DNA of 7,164 nucleotides from Pedosphaera sp. Its GTDB lineage: Bacteria; Verrucomicrobiota; Verrucomicrobiae; Limisphaerales; Pedosphaeraceae. The stretch's first letter is position 1; each line of letters opens with the position of its first letter. A program made the translations under genes and the position numbers. The notes under the pieces were generated by a model, which had not been told where the DNA came from, did not search any database, and saw nothing but the letters and a program-made list of their open reading frames with translations. Shown piece after piece: positions 6,053-7,164 of the stretch. The stretch is taken from positions 1 through 7,164 of the forward strand of contig JAQGPB010000216.1 in assembly GCA_028293265.1 (NCBI GenBank), written 5' to 3'.

Positions 6053-6313
6053 ATGAAGAAATTCTTAGTATTGGCCATGATTTGCGTGGCAACCCTCTCC
6101 GTCCAGGCCCAAAAAGCCACCACCGACGAACAGAAGGCAGTGAAAAAGGAAATGCTCGAGAAGTATGATACGAACAAGGACGGCAAGCTCGACAAGGAAG
6201 AACGCTCCAAGATGAGCGCAGAAGACAAGGCCAAGTGGGCCAAGGCTTTCCCCAAAAAGAAGAAAACCGACGACGGCACTCCGGTTCCCGCCCCCGCCGA
6301 TCCCGCGAAGTAA
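6053..6313 (+). CDS. small exported protein with one EF-hand loop
   Basis: An 86-residue protein with a signal peptide (MKKFLVLAMICVATLSVQA, cut near residue 19), so it is periplasmic or secreted, about 67 residues when mature. DTNKDGKLDKEE (39-50) is a complete canonical EF-hand calcium loop: D1, N3, D5, G6, L8, D9 and E12 are all present. Flanking helices are EQKAVKKEMLEKY before and RSKMSAEDKAKWAKAF after. A KKKK run and a Pro/Ala-rich tail close it. There is only one EF-hand, so Ca2+ binding may need pairing or dimerisation. Small single-EF-hand exported proteins of this sort are common in Verrucomicrobia and Planctomycetes, with unknown function. The 130-base gap upstream holds a palindrome TGTTAACA (6023-6030) but no clear promoter or Shine-Dalgarno sequence. 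A strong terminator follows 46 bases after the stop. Confidence 0.85.
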   Translation: MKKFLVLAMICVATLSVQAQKATTDEQKAVKKEMLEKYDTNKDGKLDKEERSKMSAEDKAKWAKAFPKKKKTDDGTPVPAPADPAK

Positions 6314-6359
6314 TCCATTTCGTTCAGTCTCAGAAGGGCCTCAGGGCCTAAACGAACGT

Positions 6360-6395
6360 AACGCTCCACTGGAAACAGTGGAGCGTTTGATTTTT
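6360..6395 (+). terminator. intrinsic terminator after the EF-hand gene
   Basis: AACGCTCCACTG (6360-6371) and CAGTGGAGCGTT (6376-6387) form a perfect 12-base-pair stem closed by a GAAA (GNRA) tetraloop, followed by TGA and a T5 run at 6391-6395. It is oriented to stop plus-strand transcription from the EF-hand gene. It also sits just beyond the end of the minus-strand PSD1 gene, but read from that side no T-run follows. Confidence 0.92.
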
Positions 6396-6441
6396 GGGCA
6401 TCAGCCAAAATCTAAAATGTCGGATCCCAAAGGACTGCGGG

Positions 6442-7164
6442 CTAATTGATAAACATCGCCTCGTTGGCTTGCAGGAGGGCGTGCGCGTATTTGGCCCAGG
6501 CTCCGACGGGCATCAAACCTCTCGGAGGAATGGTGGCGAGCGACATCGCCTGGCCGCCGCCTTTCTTTCCATTGCCTTTTTTGCCGTCCTTTTTTTCGGG
6601 ACGTTCATAACTAACCGGCGCGATCGGAGTTTCAGGTGCCGGCGCTTCGGTCAGGAAGTTCAGCCCAAGTTGGATTTCAACATCGGATGGTTCACGCTGA
6701 TACACGATGTCATACAGCAGCTTGATGCGCGCTTCCGCGCCGGTGGTGTTCTTGAACTCAGGGCGGTTGACCAGGTTGCGCGCTGACTCGACCACCAGCG
6801 GGCTGTTCATCATGAACAAGGCCTGCTGCGGGACAATGGTTTCATAGCGCTTGCCGGTCGTGATGTCCGGGTTCGCAAAATCGAACTGATTAAAAACTTC
6901 GGGAAGATTCCGACGGTCAACGTAACCATAGACAGTGCGTCGCGTGGAATAAGGCGTCGCGCCGAGATTCACCGCGTGGCCGCCCATGGTGAGATCGAGC
7001 TTGCCGCCCATGGCGAGCAGCGAATCCCGGACGGCTTCAAATTCTAGGCGGCGGATGTTGGCGTGCCAGAGCAGGCGATTATCGGGGTCTATTGCAGAAT
7101 ACCGGGGGTTATTGGCGCTGCTTTGCTGGTAAGTGCTTGATAGCATTATAGTTCGGTGCATTTT
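6442..7164 (-). CDS. second PSD1-type protein, C-terminal part (5' end outside window)
   Basis: The last 240 codons of a PSD1/DUF1553 protein, cut by the right edge. An internal ATG at 7161 aligns with the middle of the family (LHRTIMLSS in the other copy), so it is not the start. Conserved elements are HRTIMLSSTYQQSS, NPRYSAIDPDN, TRRTVYGYVDRRN, FDFANPD and PQQALFMMNSPLVVE. These match the plus-strand PSD1 protein over about 170 residues with well over half identical by eye. The C-terminus then differs: instead of the beta-rich domain it has a Pro-rich then Lys/Gly-rich linker (EKKDGKKGNGKKGGG, encoded at about 6553-6597) and the usual final helix VGAWAKYAHALLQANEAMFIN. It converges on the EF-hand gene. 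No DUF1501 gene lies downstream. A signal peptide and cytochrome domain are expected outside the window. Confidence 0.92.
   Translation of the reverse strand, partial: KMHRTIMLSSTYQQSSANNPRYSAIDPDNRLLWHANIRRLEFEAVRDSLLAMGGKLDLTMGGHAVNLGATPYSTRRTVYGYVDRRNLPEVFNQFDFANPDITTGKRYETIVPQQALFMMNSPLVVESARNLVNRPEFKNTTGAEARIKLLYDIVYQREPSDVEIQLGLNFLTEAPAPETPIAPVSYERPEKKDGKKGNGKKGGGQAMSLATIPPRGLMPVGAWAKYAHALLQANEAMFIN

Noticed and set aside
6394..6786. 130-residue plus-strand open frame
   Set aside because: It is the shadow of the minus-strand PSD1 gene and begins inside the terminator T-run.

Overview
The window looks like a chromosomal piece of a soil or freshwater verrucomicrobium of the Pedosphaera/Limisphaerales type. 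This is inferred from three things. There are two planctomycete/verrucomicrobial PSD1-type cytochrome proteins (PSCyt1/DUF1549/DUF1553). There are small 7-base tandem arrays and a palindromic element, which in one reading frame gives CGGKRSATPL, of a kind I recall as scattered through such genomes. Most starts lack a clear Shine-Dalgarno sequence. No taxonomic marker gene is present, so the assignment is by style only.

Layout, left to right. 1-151: upstream region with a REP-like palindrome. 152-3019 (+): a complete secreted PSD1-type protein with two CxxCH motifs and an added C-terminal beta-rich domain; a five-copy heptamer array lies inside its 5' coding region. 3198-4715 (+): a secreted clan GH-A-like glycoside hydrolase with an LGFP-like C-terminal module. 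4716-5577: an 860-base stretch without a credible gene. Its left part is AT-rich with homopolymer runs; its right part holds heptamer arrays, a duplicated 25-base unit and two GC-rich hairpins, and it ends in a promoter preceded by a 9-base direct repeat. 5578-5922 (+): a small tail-anchored DUF883/ElaB-like membrane protein. 6053-6313 (+): a tiny exported protein with one canonical EF-hand loop, closed by a textbook intrinsic terminator. 6442-7164 (-): the C-terminal part of a second PSD1-type protein, converging on the EF-hand gene and running off the right edge.

How the genes fit together. PSD1-type proteins and the glycoside hydrolase are both exported, which fits the large exported carbohydrate- and sulfated-glycan-degrading repertoire of this group, but no operon linking them can be shown. 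Neither PSD1 gene has the DUF1501 gene that usually follows it. The two PSD1 genes share long identical DNA stretches in inverted orientation about 5 kb apart. I see no defence system, CRISPR array, transposase or RNA gene. The most interesting material is the repeat architecture, especially the heptamer array in the PSD1 start region, and the lineage-specific C-terminal modules.
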